DNA of 60,000 nt from Liolophura sinensis (GCF_032854445.1 NC_088302.1:31095979-31155978), one strand, 5' to 3'; positions 33,801 to 37,504 are shown, counted from the first letter of the stretch. Numbers and translations: made by a program. The notes: generated by a model from the letters alone, not told the origin.

Positions 33801-34495
33801 TGCACATCTGGCCTCCAGCAAGCGAACGCAGCAGCAAGCAACGGACTACACAGACGAGGAGCTGCTGATGGATGAGAGGGACCTGGAGCCCGAGTTTGCA
33901 GGTAAGCACTATCAACACAAATGCACCTGGGACCACTTTCACAAAACTTCCTATCCCATTTCTTGTAGCTTTCTTTGTAAACCACTGCACCTTATCATGC
34001 TACAAAGTAGATAATGCCATATACAAAAAATTACAAGAATCTCACTTAAAAAGTTTGTGAACTTTCTAACTTTCATTTTCAGGCGTTGTCTAGGTTATAG
34101 AACTATAAACAGACATGCTTTACCTGGAAAGTTATGAAAAATTGATTTGCAAAGTTGTGTGAATGTGGCCCAAGGCGTCTGAGATCTCAAATTATAAAGC
34201 AATTGCAGGCTCAAGTCAGAATTCAATTCAGTATCATTCAGTGCATCTAATGCTTTCAGTGCCGGCCGCCGTGATATAAGTCAAATATTCTTGAGTACGG
34301 AGTAAAACACCAATCAAATAAATAAATAAATCTAATGCTTTCCTGTCTTTTCCCTCAGGGCCTGTGGCAATGTCCACTTCCTGCAAACTTATTGTACCAG
34401 GGCTGGCAGTGGCTGGAACCATGTCAATCACAAAATCTGAACTGTACTTTGAAATGGATGAGGAAGATAGCCAAAACCAGAAGATGGACCCTGCT
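393..34495 (+). CDS. Nbea: Neurobeachin family gene (NBEA/LRBA orthologue), internal part, 32 exons
   Basis: This is a large BEACH-family scaffold protein. Family members act in membrane trafficking, receptor targeting at synapses and protein kinase A anchoring at Golgi-near and vesicle membranes. Thirty-two exons with GT/AG borders chain without a phase break into about 1,824 codons. The translation matches the order of blocks in NBEA/LRBA: laminin G-like domain (residues 1-197 of this fragment), DUF4704 armadillo-like region (about 198-670), variable linker, conserved FRIPEFRW and QCLRL blocks, acidic linker (about 1161-1500), DUF1088 (about 1530-1700) and the start of PH-BEACH (1779-1824). 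The first codons, the BEACH domain with its WD40 repeats, and the stop lie outside the window. Vertebrates have two paralogues and most invertebrates one, so NBEA versus LRBA cannot be decided. The spliced model is inferred from sequence and homology without transcript evidence. Confidence 0.96.
520..1231. other. Intron, nothing notable
   Basis: AT-rich intron without recognisable repeats or conserved blocks. It ends in a long pyrimidine tract (TTTCTTTTCTTTTCAG). Confidence 0.7.
1232..1351 (+). CDS. Nbea: Exon 2: laminin G-like domain
   Basis: Residues 43-82. It reads [21 protein letters not shown] and ends [10 protein letters not shown], matching NBEA WYMISIVHIYNRW...DMAWHV. Both ends fall between codons, and the donor is GAG|GTCAGT. 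Confidence 0.95.
1401..1470. repeat. Short inverted/tandem repeat with A-runs
   Basis: The motif CATCTGGATG-A(9) is followed by its inverse CATCCAGATG-A(9), then CATCCGGATG-A(9). It can pair as a hairpin. It lies 50 bp after the exon 2 donor, in an intron that is otherwise plain. Confidence 0.7.
1821..1967 (+). CDS. Nbea: Exon 3: laminin G-like domain
   Basis: Residues 83-131, 49 whole codons. It runs from [14 protein letters not shown] to [15 protein letters not shown] has SYDKCFLGSSETAD and HQLGPGYK. The acceptor is TATTTTCCAG and the donor AAG|GTAAAC. Confidence 0.95.
1989..2084. repeat. 32-bp unit repeated three times, each with AATAAA
   Basis: Three near-identical copies begin 21 bp after the exon 3 donor. 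Each has AATAAA (2015-2020, 2047-2052, 2079-2084), and the two inner junctions read AAAGGTAATG, which is like a donor site. If the intron is read through, translation stops at 2007-2009, just before the first AATAAA. The remainder of this intron to 2590 holds nothing else notable. Confidence 0.9.
2591..2647 (+). CDS. Nbea: Exon 4: small exon of the laminin G-like domain
   Basis: Residues 132-150, 19 whole codons ([19 protein letters not shown]), matching NBEA FKFKSESDIHLAEHHKQ. The acceptor has T(10)CAG and the donor is AGG|GTAAGG. The exon is short, but homology and phase both support it. Confidence 0.93.
2668..2733. repeat. 22-bp unit repeated three times after exon 4
   Basis: The unit TCTTGTACAGTTTATATTCAGG occurs three times, starting 20 bp after the donor. 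Each junction reads TTCAG|GTC, so acceptor-like AG and donor-like GT are repeated together. No other feature is seen before 3190 apart from an A-rich run near 3060. Confidence 0.9.
3191..3331 (+). CDS. Nbea: Exon 5: end of laminin G-like domain
   Basis: Residues 151-197. It starts [20 protein letters not shown] and includes [20 protein letters not shown], matching NBEA VLYDGKLASSIAF and [20 protein letters not shown]. There are 47 whole codons, and the donor is GGG|GTAAGC. Confidence 0.95.
3615..3677 (+). CDS. Nbea: Exon 6: start of DUF4704 region
   Basis: Residues 198-218 ([21 protein letters not shown]), nearly identical to NBEA DVKAIVTHSIHSAIHSIGGIQ. The exon is 21 whole codons, with donor CAG|GTAAGG. 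Confidence 0.95.
3690..4165. repeat. Minisatellite of about 30 bp (two 15-bp halves) after exon 6
   Basis: About 16 copies alternate AAGCATATAAACTCC and AAGCATATAACCTTC. The array begins 12 bp after the exon 6 donor. Because the unit length divides by three, it stays open in several frames on both strands (for example repeated [10 protein letters not shown]). These frames are by-products and not genes. Confidence 0.95.
4424..4527 (+). mobile_element. Degenerate SINE copy, mollusc-type family 1
   Basis: The stretch from GAAGGTCTGTCAGCAACCTG to GTATAAGTGAAATA corresponds to the middle of the element at 15528-15716. It is diverged, and the tail and target duplication are not recognisable. The rest of the intron to 5044 is plain AT-rich sequence. 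Confidence 0.7.
5045..5127 (+). CDS. Nbea: Exon 7: DUF4704 region
   Basis: Residues 219-246. It starts [18 protein letters not shown] has VLFPLFAQLDNRQL. It leaves two bases (TG) that are completed to Cys by exon 8. The donor is CTG|GTAAAG. Confidence 0.93.
5354..5385. repeat. Poly-C followed by (CA)n microsatellite
   Basis: A run of C is followed by alternating CA. It is a simple repeat in the intron between exons 7 and 8, which holds nothing else. Confidence 0.9.
5526..5634 (+). CDS. Nbea: Exon 8: DUF4704 region
   Basis: Residues 246-282. It includes [18 protein letters not shown] and ends [11 protein letters not shown], matching NBEA FLVELLKSSVAMQEQMLGGKGFLVIGYLLEK. The acceptor is GTGTTTCAG and the donor AAG|GTGAGT. 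Confidence 0.95.
6053..6175 (+). mobile_element. Partial SINE copy, family 1
   Basis: It contains GAAGGTCTTCAGCAACCTGC, the CCTCCCACCATAAT box and GTATAAGTGAAATATT, ending near GATCAATAAATTAAAT. It is diverged from the near-complete copies at 15528 and 34692. The rest of the intron (5635-6326) has no other feature. Confidence 0.8.
6327..6479 (+). CDS. Nbea: Exon 9: DUF4704 region
   Basis: Residues 283-333, 51 whole codons. It contains [20 protein letters not shown], matching NBEA GAPLLKQLCDHILFNPAIWI. The acceptor is TTGGGCAG and the donor GAG|GTAGGA. Confidence 0.95.
6896..6996. repeat. Imperfect fold-back element (inverted repeat)
   Basis: The left arm at 6904-6930 (ATACCATACATGTTTTTCGA and on) pairs with 6962-6988, with about three mismatches over 27 bp. 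The pairing extends outward through AAGGTT/AACCTT and inward through TGGAAAT/ATTTCCA. It looks like a small fold-back element or MITE, or a transcribed hairpin. The flanking intron is otherwise plain. Confidence 0.75.
7176..7344 (+). CDS. Nbea: Exon 10: DUF4704 region
   Basis: Residues 334-390. It holds the strongly conserved [19 protein letters not shown], where NBEA has [19 protein letters not shown]. It ends with one base of a split Asp codon. The acceptor is TTTATCAG and the donor CAG|GTAAGT. Its 3' half is duplicated just downstream. Confidence 0.96.
7374..7484 (+). pseudogene. Partial duplicate of exon 10 with its donor
   Basis: This repeats the last about 95 bp of exon 10 and its donor flank, offset by about 124 bp. 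It has a one-base insertion (GCTTGTCCTG against GCTGTCCTG), a few substitutions and an intact donor GCAG|GTGAGT. A third stub (AGTTAGTGCTAA) follows at 7484. It lacks the exon's normal acceptor, so it is probably not used. Confidence 0.9.
8025..8167 (+). CDS. Nbea: Exon 11: DUF4704 region
   Basis: Residues 390-437. It reads [20 protein letters not shown] and ends [13 protein letters not shown], as in NBEA LDGPRPSQKEIISLRAFMLL and [13 protein letters not shown]. The acceptor is GTTTTTGCAG and the donor GAG|GTGAGG. Confidence 0.96.
8505..8700. mobile_element. Probable SINE of a second mollusc-type family
   Basis: The stretch contains GTCAGTATAATGTGAGTGGA, TCTGCGGCATAATACTTCAC and ACTCGCCCTGCTACAAGGAG. 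I recall these as parts of a dispersed repeat common in mollusc genomes. Only one copy is in the window, so this rests on memory and not on internal repetition. The rest of the intron is AT-rich. Confidence 0.4.
9073..9170 (+). CDS. Nbea: Exon 12: DUF4704 region
   Basis: Residues 438-470. It reads [20 protein letters not shown] and ends KLGVR, similar to NBEA DENIHDVLQLLVALMSEHPA. Arg is split with exon 13. The acceptor is CCACCCAG and the donor CCG|GTGAGT. Confidence 0.95.
9429..9548 (+). mobile_element. Partial SINE copy, family 1
   Basis: It contains GGAAGGTCTTCCAGCAGCCT, lacks part of the middle box, and ends in GGCGTAAAACACCAATCAAA plus an ATAAA-rich tail. No clear target-site duplication is seen. 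A run of AAAC repeats lies before it at 9218-9245. Confidence 0.85.
9766..9858 (+). CDS. Nbea: Exon 13: DUF4704 region
   Basis: Residues 470-501. It reads [20 protein letters not shown] and ends [10 protein letters not shown], like NBEA VIYKLLASKSE...LKVLGYFLKHLGHK. The last Lys codon is split. The donor is CACAA|GTAAGT, and both donor and exon end are part of the downstream 47-bp repeat. Confidence 0.95.
9841..11020 (+). repeat. 47-bp minisatellite built from the exon 13 end and its 5' splice site
   Basis: Roughly two dozen units of the form TTATTGAGGAGCACTCACAA + GTAAGTCAGATCAGTGAGTC begin with the true exon end (GAGGAGCACTCACAA|GTAAGT). At least six later copies keep CAAGTAAGT. Many others read CAAATAAGT and so have lost the GT. 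Units drift toward AAGTTAGTCAGATCAGTAAG in the distal third. A SINE fragment interrupts the array at 10551-10617. The remaining intron to 11424 shows nothing notable. Confidence 0.95.
10551..10617 (-). mobile_element. SINE family 1 fragment inside the minisatellite
   Basis: The sequence TTATTTGATTG then TTTTACGCCGAACTCAAAAA and ATTTCACTGATACAAC is the reversed 3' end of the family 1 element. It splits the 47-bp array, so it entered after the array began to grow. Confidence 0.75.
11425..11533 (+). CDS. Nbea: Exon 14: DUF4704 region
   Basis: Residues 501-537. It includes [20 protein letters not shown] and ends [12 protein letters not shown] has HSLFTLLGERLMLHTNTVTVTTYNTLYE. The acceptor is TTCTTACAG and the donor CAG|GTAAGA. 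Confidence 0.95.
11534..11937. other. Intron, nothing notable
   Basis: Plain AT-rich intron with a good pyrimidine tract before the acceptor (TTATTTCAG). No repeats were recognised. Confidence 0.7.
11938..12019 (+). CDS. Nbea: Exon 15: DUF4704 region
   Basis: Residues 538-565 ([20 protein letters not shown], then FFKFENP), matching NBEA ILTEQVCTQVVHKPHPEPDS and KIQNP. One base of a Gly codon is left over. The donor is CCAG|GTCAGC. Confidence 0.94.
12020..12785. other. Intron, nothing notable
   Basis: AT-rich intron with one T-run near 12512. No repeats or conserved blocks were recognised. Confidence 0.7.
12786..12909 (+). CDS. Nbea: Exon 16: DUF4704 region
   Basis: Residues 565-606. It reads [20 protein letters not shown] and ends NNNRENRR, like NBEA ILKVVATLLKNSTPSAELME and SNSRENRR. 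Arg is split with exon 17. The donor is AAG|GTAAGT. Confidence 0.95.
12985..13050 (+). mobile_element. tRNA-like box B sequence, possible SINE head
   Basis: GGGTTCAAATCCAGCTC at 12998-13014 resembles a polymerase III box B and the head of the family 1 element (GAGTTCAAGTCCAGCTC at 15531). No box A or tail is clear. It is likely an old, eroded copy. Confidence 0.3.
13300..13492 (+). CDS. Nbea: Exon 17: end of DUF4704
   Basis: Residues 606-670. It contains [29 protein letters not shown] and [19 protein letters not shown], matching NBEA QCSVWQDWMFSLGYINPKN and YEWGGWRVWVDTLSIAHSK. The acceptor is TCTTAACAG and the donor AAG|GTCAGT. Confidence 0.96.
13682..13792 (+). mobile_element. Degenerate SINE copy, family 1
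   Basis: The stretch GTCAGTAACTTGTTAAGG ... GGGAACCCTGTTTCTTTCAC ... CCAATCGAATAAATAAGT follows the family 1 order in eroded form. No target duplication is seen. Confidence 0.55.
13840..14534 (+). CDS. Nbea: Exon 18: variable linker with possible PKA-anchoring helix
   Basis: Residues 671-902, the second-largest exon. It starts [20 protein letters not shown], like NBEA VTYEAHKEYLAKMYEEYQRQ. Then comes a low-conservation, Glu-rich linker. The conserved end has [20 protein letters not shown] and [14 protein letters not shown]. Residues 780-802 (14167-14235) contain [20 protein letters not shown]. This spaced-hydrophobic helix lies at the same place as the NBEA RII-binding helix (VESLLDNVYSAAVEKL). 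The donor is AAAAG|GTGAGT, and its surroundings are duplicated downstream. Confidence 0.95.
14591..14671 (+). pseudogene. Partial duplicate of the exon 18 end with its donor
   Basis: The last 36 bp of exon 18 (CTTTGCCATAGAGACTGACA onward), the donor AAAAG|GTGAGT and about 45 bp of intron recur 92 bp downstream, with a few differences. Using the second donor would add 92 bases, which is not a multiple of three and runs into a stop at the first donor (AGG TGA). It is probably an unused decoy. The rest of the intron to 15209 is plain. Confidence 0.92.
15210..15363 (+). CDS. Nbea: Exon 19: conserved block after the linker
   Basis: Residues 902-953. It reads [20 protein letters not shown] and ends [18 protein letters not shown], matching NBEA HSTKSVMDFVNSNENIIFVH and CGGILPLLSAATSPT. 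The donor is TCG|GTAAGC. Confidence 0.96.
15410..15790. repeat. Intron duplication later split by a SINE
   Basis: The segment GTCTTATGCCAAGATGTATT ... TGATATTAACATGT occurs at about 15419-15490 and again at 15716-15790. The upstream end of the second copy (TTTTGTAATGTGGTCTTATG, from 15502) precedes the SINE. A tandem duplication came first and the SINE landed in the second copy. Confidence 0.8.
15528..15716 (+). mobile_element. Near-complete SINE, family 1, with 13-bp target duplication
   Basis: The body starts with a box B-like GTGAGTTCAAGTCCAGCTCA and passes through GGCCGTACGTGGGAAGGTCT. It continues with the CCTCCCACCATAATGCTGGC box and GTATAAGTGAAATATT-like sequence, and ends in GGCGTAAAACACCAATCAAT repeats. 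It is flanked by TCTTATGCCAAGA at 15515-15527 and 15717-15729. This is the reference copy for the other fragments in the window. Confidence 0.95.
15996..16673 (+). repeat. 59-bp array repeating the 3' splice site and start of exon 20
   Basis: Units of the form GGAGATGTGGAGATTCTG + TTACGGAACATTTCGTGTAT + TTGTGTATGTTTCTTCTCCAG start at 16042, 16101, 16160, 16219, 16278, 16337, 16396, 16455, 16538 and 16597. They are followed by the true exon start at 16656. Nine of the ten upstream units keep the acceptor AG, and the one at 16538 has TG instead. A shortened unit lies between 16455 and 16538. All three forward frames stay open across most of the array. Confidence 0.97.
16656..16836 (+). CDS. Nbea: Exon 20: conserved block
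   Basis: Residues 954-1014. It reads [20 protein letters not shown] and ends [10 protein letters not shown], like NBEA ELENIEVTQGMSAETAVTFL and GGLMRQCLRL. The acceptor is TTCTTCTCCAG and the donor TTAG|GTGAGA. The start was chosen because it is the last repeat unit and the only one that runs into conserved sequence. Confidence 0.93.
16837..17373. other. Intron, nothing notable
   Basis: AT-rich intron with an A-run and a short (TA) run near 17070-17100. No other feature was recognised. Confidence 0.7.
17374..17537 (+). CDS. Nbea: Exon 21: Cys-containing conserved block and linker
   Basis: Residues 1014-1068. It reads [20 protein letters not shown], like [24 protein letters not shown], followed by a Ser/Pro-rich linker ending GTQPSSK. 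The donor is AAG|GTAGGA. A second GT lies 12 bp further on (CAG|GTACGA) and would add four codons. Confidence 0.94.
18826..18873. repeat. (TA)n microsatellite
   Basis: About 20 TA dinucleotides in a row, bordered by A/T-rich sequence. Confidence 0.95.
19148..19463. repeat. 158-bp tandem duplication
   Basis: Two copies begin GGTGACAGTGTTGGCTCTAA at 19148 and 19306 and remain about 95 percent alike through GAGTAAAAAAATGAC. It is a recent local duplication with no coding content. Confidence 0.9.
20176..20283 (+). CDS. Nbea: Exon 22: conserved block
   Basis: Residues 1069-1104. It reads [20 protein letters not shown] and ends [12 protein letters not shown], nearly as in NBEA NVPGNLSPIKDPDRLL and [12 protein letters not shown]. 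Both ends fall between codons. The donor is GTG|GTAAGT. Confidence 0.96.
20674..20697 (+). CDS. Nbea: Candidate 24-nt microexon
   Basis: After a T-rich tract (20597-20669) and AAAG, eight codons (LLPLTPIK) are followed by a strong donor AAG|GTAAGG. Exons 22 and 23 meet between codons, so inclusion keeps the frame. The acceptor (GAAAG) is weak, as is common for microexons. NBEA family proteins have no insert here that I recall, so this would be a lineage-specific or cell-type-specific exon, or chance. Confidence 0.3.
20698..22580. other. Intron tract with CT microsatellite and tRNA-like fragment
   Basis: A (CT)n run lies at 22135-22160. Directly after it, TGGCTGAGTTGGTTAGCATG (22174-22193) resembles a polymerase III box A and may be the head of a decayed SINE. 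The rest is AT-rich with nothing else recognised. Confidence 0.5.
22581..22749 (+). CDS. Nbea: Exon 23: conserved block
   Basis: Residues 1105-1161. It reads [20 protein letters not shown] then [11 protein letters not shown], matching NBEA DDSKQAQFLALAVVYFISVL and [12 protein letters not shown] Pro/Thr/Ser-rich tail leads into the linker. The acceptor is TTTACACCAG and the donor CTAG|GTGAGA. Confidence 0.96.
22750..24233. other. Intron, only homopolymer runs
   Basis: A-runs occur at about 23076, 23165 and 23644. No coding block or known repeat was recognised. Confidence 0.65.
24234..24446 (+). CDS. Nbea: Exon 24: linker, poorly conserved
   Basis: Residues 1161-1232. It starts [20 protein letters not shown] and ends AVPFINSSG, rich in Ser, Gly and Thr. 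It is accepted on an open frame, matching phases at both ends and clear splice sites (GGATAG| and TCAG|GTGTGC), with little direct homology. The length and content of this linker vary widely in the family. Confidence 0.8.
24447..26447. other. 2-kb intron with a short duplication
   Basis: A segment of about 48 bp (CATTGTTTTTTGATTTATCT onward) is present twice at 25404-25500. A-runs lie near 26216, 26290 and 26313. Nothing else was recognised. Confidence 0.65.
26448..26651 (+). CDS. Nbea: Exon 25: acidic linker
   Basis: Residues 1232-1300. It reads [20 protein letters not shown] then a Glu-rich stretch ending KGTSA. Phases match exons 24 and 26, with acceptor TTACACAG and donor GCAG|GTAAGC. 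It shows no specific homology beyond composition. Confidence 0.8.
26652..27346. other. Intron, nothing notable
   Basis: AT-rich intron ending in TTTATTTTTAG. No repeat was recognised. Confidence 0.7.
27347..28114 (+). CDS. Nbea: Exon 26: long acidic linker and start of DUF1088
   Basis: Residues 1300-1556, the largest exon. The first about 100 residues are nearly all Glu, Lys, Asp, Asn and Ser. The last about 45 are conserved: [20 protein letters not shown] and [20 protein letters not shown], against NBEA ITAKLERALEKVAPLLREIF and [20 protein letters not shown]. The donor is GGAG|GTGAGT. Confidence 0.96.
28138..28390. repeat. 17-bp minisatellite after exon 26
   Basis: About 15 copies of TAAACACATTGGTAGGG begin 23 bp after the donor. 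Each contains GGTAGGG and GGGTAAAC, which resemble weak donor sites. Confidence 0.95.
28391..29248. other. Rest of intron 26
   Basis: AT-rich with an A-rich, AAACC-patterned run at 28914-28981 that may be the tail of an old retroposon. Nothing else was recognised. Confidence 0.6.
29249..29375 (+). CDS. Nbea: Exon 27: DUF1088
   Basis: Residues 1556-1598. It contains [20 protein letters not shown] and ends [12 protein letters not shown]. Apart from a few residues it is identical to NBEA. The acceptor is TTATCCCAG and the donor GGGAG|GTAAGT. Confidence 0.97.
29688..29796 (+). CDS. Nbea: Exon 28: DUF1088
   Basis: Residues 1598-1634. It reads [20 protein letters not shown] then [16 protein letters not shown], matching [24 protein letters not shown] and LNRQRAEDVHKHAEFE. 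The acceptor is TATGCTGCAG and the donor GAG|GTAAGA. The 312-bp intron before it holds nothing notable. Confidence 0.97.
30101..31308. repeat. 93-bp minisatellite, about 13 copies
   Basis: The unit begins CTTTGTCAACCTGGACCTAG and includes GTTAATCCATGTTAGCCGAT. Copies are about 95 percent alike. Each holds CCTAGGTTTTCTGATACA(A/G)|GTGAAA, a T-rich AG|GT that resembles an acceptor beside a donor. The unit is 31 codons long, but nearly every copy has TGA in the frame that would otherwise be open. Confidence 0.96.
31761..31908 (-). mobile_element. 5'-truncated SINE, family 1, with 14-bp target duplication
   Basis: The reversed element runs from a TTTA-repeat tail and GTTTGGTGTTTTATGCCGTA to CAGGCCTTCTCATGTACAGC. 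It is flanked by ATCAGTTAAAAATA at 31747-31760 and 31909-31922. It lies 100 bp before the exon 29 acceptor. Confidence 0.93.
32009..32175 (+). CDS. Nbea: Exon 29: DUF1088
   Basis: Residues 1635-1690. It includes [20 protein letters not shown] and [13 protein letters not shown], against NBEA EEEKMCDHLISAAKHRDHV and [13 protein letters not shown]. The acceptor is CATAAACAG, with a modest pyrimidine tract, and the donor CAA|GTAAGC. Confidence 0.95.
32249..32325 (+). mobile_element. tRNA-derived SINE head
   Basis: A box A-like TGGCCTAGGGTTAGAGG (32249-32265) and a box B GGGTTCAAACCC (32301-32312) are spaced as in a tRNA gene. No cloverleaf is clear, so it is more likely a SINE promoter than a functional tRNA. 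An eroded family 1 body follows at about 32480-32605 (GAAGTGTAAAATTCCTGAGA, CCAATAATCAAG). Confidence 0.45.
32872..32993 (+). CDS. Nbea: Exon 30: between DUF1088 and PH-BEACH
   Basis: Residues 1690-1731. It reads [20 protein letters not shown] and ends ATLKAALEH, against NBEA HDFWRLDYWEDDLRRRRR and ALLKAAIEY. The acceptor is GTTTTTAG and the donor CATG|GTCAGT. Confidence 0.95.
33593..33757 (+). CDS. Nbea: Candidate 5' extension of exon 31 (55 codons)
   Basis: A strong acceptor (GTTTTCTACTAG) opens a 165-base stretch that stays in the exon 31 frame without a stop ([20 protein letters not shown] onward, Asn/Lys-rich). The acceptor used in the main model at 33758 (TATAAAAACAG) is weaker but fits the NBEA alignment better (EHGATEDA against EYGTEEDV). 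It is an alternative acceptor candidate without conservation support. Confidence 0.3.
33758..33901 (+). CDS. Nbea: Exon 31: linker before PH-BEACH
   Basis: Residues 1731-1779. It reads [20 protein letters not shown] and ends [15 protein letters not shown], aligned loosely with NBEA GTEEDVVKSKKTF...EIDNLAG. The donor is GCAG|GTAAGC. Confidence 0.88.
34258..34329 (+). mobile_element. 5'-truncated SINE, family 1, with 13-bp target duplication next to exon 32
   Basis: Only the 3' end is present (GGCCGCCGTGATATAAGTCA to CACCAATCAAATAAATAAAT). It is flanked by ATCTAATGCTTTC at 34245-34257 and 34330-34342. The downstream duplicate supplies part of the pyrimidine tract of the exon 32 acceptor. Confidence 0.95.
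34359..34495 (+). CDS. Nbea: Exon 32: start of the PH-BEACH domain
   Basis: Residues 1779-1824. It reads [20 protein letters not shown] and [17 protein letters not shown], matching NBEA GPVVLSTPAQLIAPVVVAKG and TLSITTTEIYFEVDEDD. The donor is GCT|GTAAGT. The next expected residues (VLAYTEGLHGKW in NBEA) are not found in the remaining 25 kb. Confidence 0.95.
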
Positions 34496-34691
34496 GTAAG
34501 TTTATGTTTTAGTTTTGTTCTTTGCACATTCCAGTGTAGTCAGATATGTGTTACATTTCAGGGATACACCAAGGTTGGACAGACCTTTGTATGCATGACA
34601 CAGGGGACAGTACAGATGGTTTATTACAATCTCATGTGAGTTTTCATAACGGCTGGTTTCGGAAAGTAAATTAATTTTACCTGATTTTTGA

Positions 34692-34880
34692 TTTATTTAT
34701 TTATTTGATTAGTGTTTTACGCCATACTCAAGAATATTTCACATAACGACCGCGGCCAACATTATGGTGGGAGGAAACCGGGCAGTGTCCGGTGGAAACC
34801 CGCAACCATTCGCAGGTTGCTGGCAGACCTTCCCGCATACAGCCAGAGAGGAAGTCAGCATAAGCTGGACTTGAACTCAC
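34692..34880 (-). mobile_element. Near-complete SINE, family 1, with 13-bp target duplication
   Basis: The reversed element starts with TTTATTTATTTATTTGATTA, passes through CATTATGGTGGGAGGAAACC and ends at CTGGACTTGAACTCAC. It is flanked by ACCTGATTTTTGA (34679-34691) and ACCTGACTTTTGA (34881-34893). It is 189 bp long, the same as the copy at 15528. Confidence 0.95.
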
Positions 34881-34893
34881 ACCTGACTTTTGA

Positions 34894-37440
34894 GCCTAAA
34901 AGTTCCAATGAGGTGTATAGGAAATTAGTGCGGTGGAATGCAAAACTGTAACTGAATGTTATGATTCAGGGTCGGTCTGAATGGTTTCTGGTTATTTGCT
35001 GATCACCCGTACTGAGGCATGAGTGAAGAGCCCACAAACATGGTGCAGTTTGGTGTCCCTCTGTTGGAGAATATAGGACAAGGTGACATTAAGATGAAAC
35101 TCCAAACATATCAACATGAAACTGTCTTTTGCCTGTTGTGTCCTCTTTGTAAACCATTTTTGACATACCTGAAACGTTCACATTGGGCACTTTTCAGCGC
35201 TTCCTCATTTGGTTCTCAGCATGAGTAGATTGGCCCACTATCGGATGGCCCTGTATCATTGTACTATGTCTGATCTGGGTGTCATGTCTGGTGTCTTTGG
35301 TCTGATTTCCCAGTGAGACAGCATCACAAATATGTAGCACTTGGTCAGTACTGCTACATGGAGACATAGACATACTATGATCGAAAATGGTGGGAGAAGT
35401 GATATTCCGTCAGTTAAATCAATGACATTTAAATTGTTAGCAAACAAACAGGAATGATTAGTTTAAAACCACATTCAGCCTGCATTTAAACTGAAAATGT
35501 GGGAGGGAAACCATGCAAAACAGGTAAGTGAATTGTGATTTAACTAAAATAAAAGAGAGTACCACACTCTGGTGTTTGGCTTTTGTTGTTATTTGAAGAG
35601 CTCTGCATTTAAATAGGCTTTTACTCCAGTAATTTGCAGTATAGTGTTGGAGAAAGCATTGACAGTACGTTTTGCCATTATCTTCATAAGTAAAGCAATC
35701 AGTCGAGTTCTACGGTACAGCCGTTGTAGCCTTGTCAGCTAACAATGGATTACAAGATCAGATGTTTGTCGATTGGATACGTTTTTTCTATGCCCAGTAA
35801 AATAAAGATTATTGCCATGTTTTACTCTGTTATACCATTTTGAACGTATAAGCAAGCAAGAATAAATCGGTCGATGACTGGGACGATGGATATCAGGGGA
35901 GACTACTTCAATGACCATAAACCTTATTTGACGCCCGGTAGATTATCGGTGTGTTTTACAGCTTGTCTTTCAGAAAGCTTATCGGCTTACATTTGTCTCA
36001 CTTAGACTGGTTACCTTCGTTTGTCGGAGGAAATATGGCTTTCCTGTCGTTAACCCGCAGTGTTTTACTTGTGGATTTTATAGCATAATGTATAGAATGT
36101 CTGCTAAGAAAAAATGTATGGTGGGATGTTCGGGTCAAGTTCTCTGCAATCATACTCTTGCTGACGGATCTGGTACAAATGCAGACGTAGGGAAGCAAAG
36201 CTGAAAGGAAATTTTTATACTCTTAATGTGCTTGTGGTTGGCGTGTCATGTGATGGTTTAGTAGACAGAGGAAGTCAAGACAAGCACAATATTGGGTTTA
36301 GCATGCCATTTGGGAGAAGCTATTTGCTTGCTATGGATGGAAGCTGTTTTCTCAGCATTCACGAGAAAGCAAGATTAAGTCATTTGGAGGTTCATTTTCA
36401 AGACCGATCATTGATTTTTGTCCTGCTCTGTTTCAATCTGTTTTACTTACATCAAGGATTGTGTTTTAACTTGGCTTCCGTAGAAACCAGCGTTGATGTA
36501 TCGTCTGTTCCAGGACTGTAGATAAAGGAAGGTATGTTATCAAAACCAGCTGGGAGTCGCCCTATTACCCCAATAGAGAGGCGAAAAAACGCCGACGTGA
36601 AGATCATTTCTCTATCGTTCTGTCAAAGAAAAATTAAGATAGAACTAGAGAGCGCTGACCCCACATCCATCGTGTTGTAAGTCTGTCTGGGGGACTCTTG
36701 TTTAGAACAGTGCCAACCCCCGGAGGCTTTTGTCCTTTTCTAGAGGACCACCCCTTTACCCTGGCAAATATCTCATAGATCTCCTAATATTTCCACCATA
36801 ACTTTTTACTCCTAGTATCTGATGAGACACGACGTGTGAAATGAATGAAGTGTAATGGCGTATAACGTTAACACATTGTATCTACTCTCTGAGAACATAC
36901 TGAGTCGAAATGGCTCATTACGTTCACGGAAGATGGCCTCCGATTCTGCCTCCGACAAGGCAGCTTGGAGAAGTTTCTTCCGACATCCAATCTACCGTCT
37001 AACATATCTGTGGACATTCTCTTGTCAGCGGAGGTATGCCCCACGACTTCGGTTGCGTTCTTGTGCAGATCTGTATACATAGCATCGCTTCTTACAATGA
37101 AAGAGCTGATACAACGTTAAAATAAGCGGCAAAAAAAAAAAAAACCCGACAGTTATTAGGTTATGTAATTAGGTGTGGGCGAAGCCAATTTTCAACACCC
37201 TAGTTTCCGTTCACAGTGCAGAAAAGGGGTGTGAACGAAAGGATTATTTTACAAGATGATTGTAGTTGCGCCAGCTCAGGCTATTGTACACCCAGTTTGA
37301 TTGGTAGAGTGGAAATACATGCACCACAAAAAGAGATAACATATTCGACGCTTGAGTAACAGCTAGTATACATCGCCCTGACAATAATGTGACATGTGAT
37401 TGGCCGATCCTCACGTAATATGACATGTGAATGATCTCGC
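34894..37440. other. Unique intron sequence
   Basis: No repeat or coding block was recognised. Reading frames of 60-100 codons (for example at 35019, 36228 and 36855) look random in composition and have no splice context. Confidence 0.5.
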
Positions 37441-37444
37441 CTGA

Positions 37445-37504
37445 TGTGATCAGACCGTTGATTGACCAGGTGTGATCAGACCGTTGATTGACCAGGTGTG
37501 ATTG
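37445..37504. repeat. 26-bp direct repeat, two and a half copies
   Basis: TGTGATCAGACCGTTGATTG plus ACCAGG occurs twice, with a partial third copy. It is a small local duplication. Confidence 0.85.

Noticed and set aside
33967-34060. Frame running past the exon 31 donor to 34014 or 34060
   Set aside because: Exon 31 ends at a strong donor at 33902, and the continuation is intron without homology.
34496-34639. Continuation of exon 32 as SLCFSFVLCTFQCSQICVTF to the stop at 34637
   Set aside because: A perfect donor GCT|GTAAGT lies at 34496, and NBEA homology ends there. The extension has no similarity to PH-BEACH.
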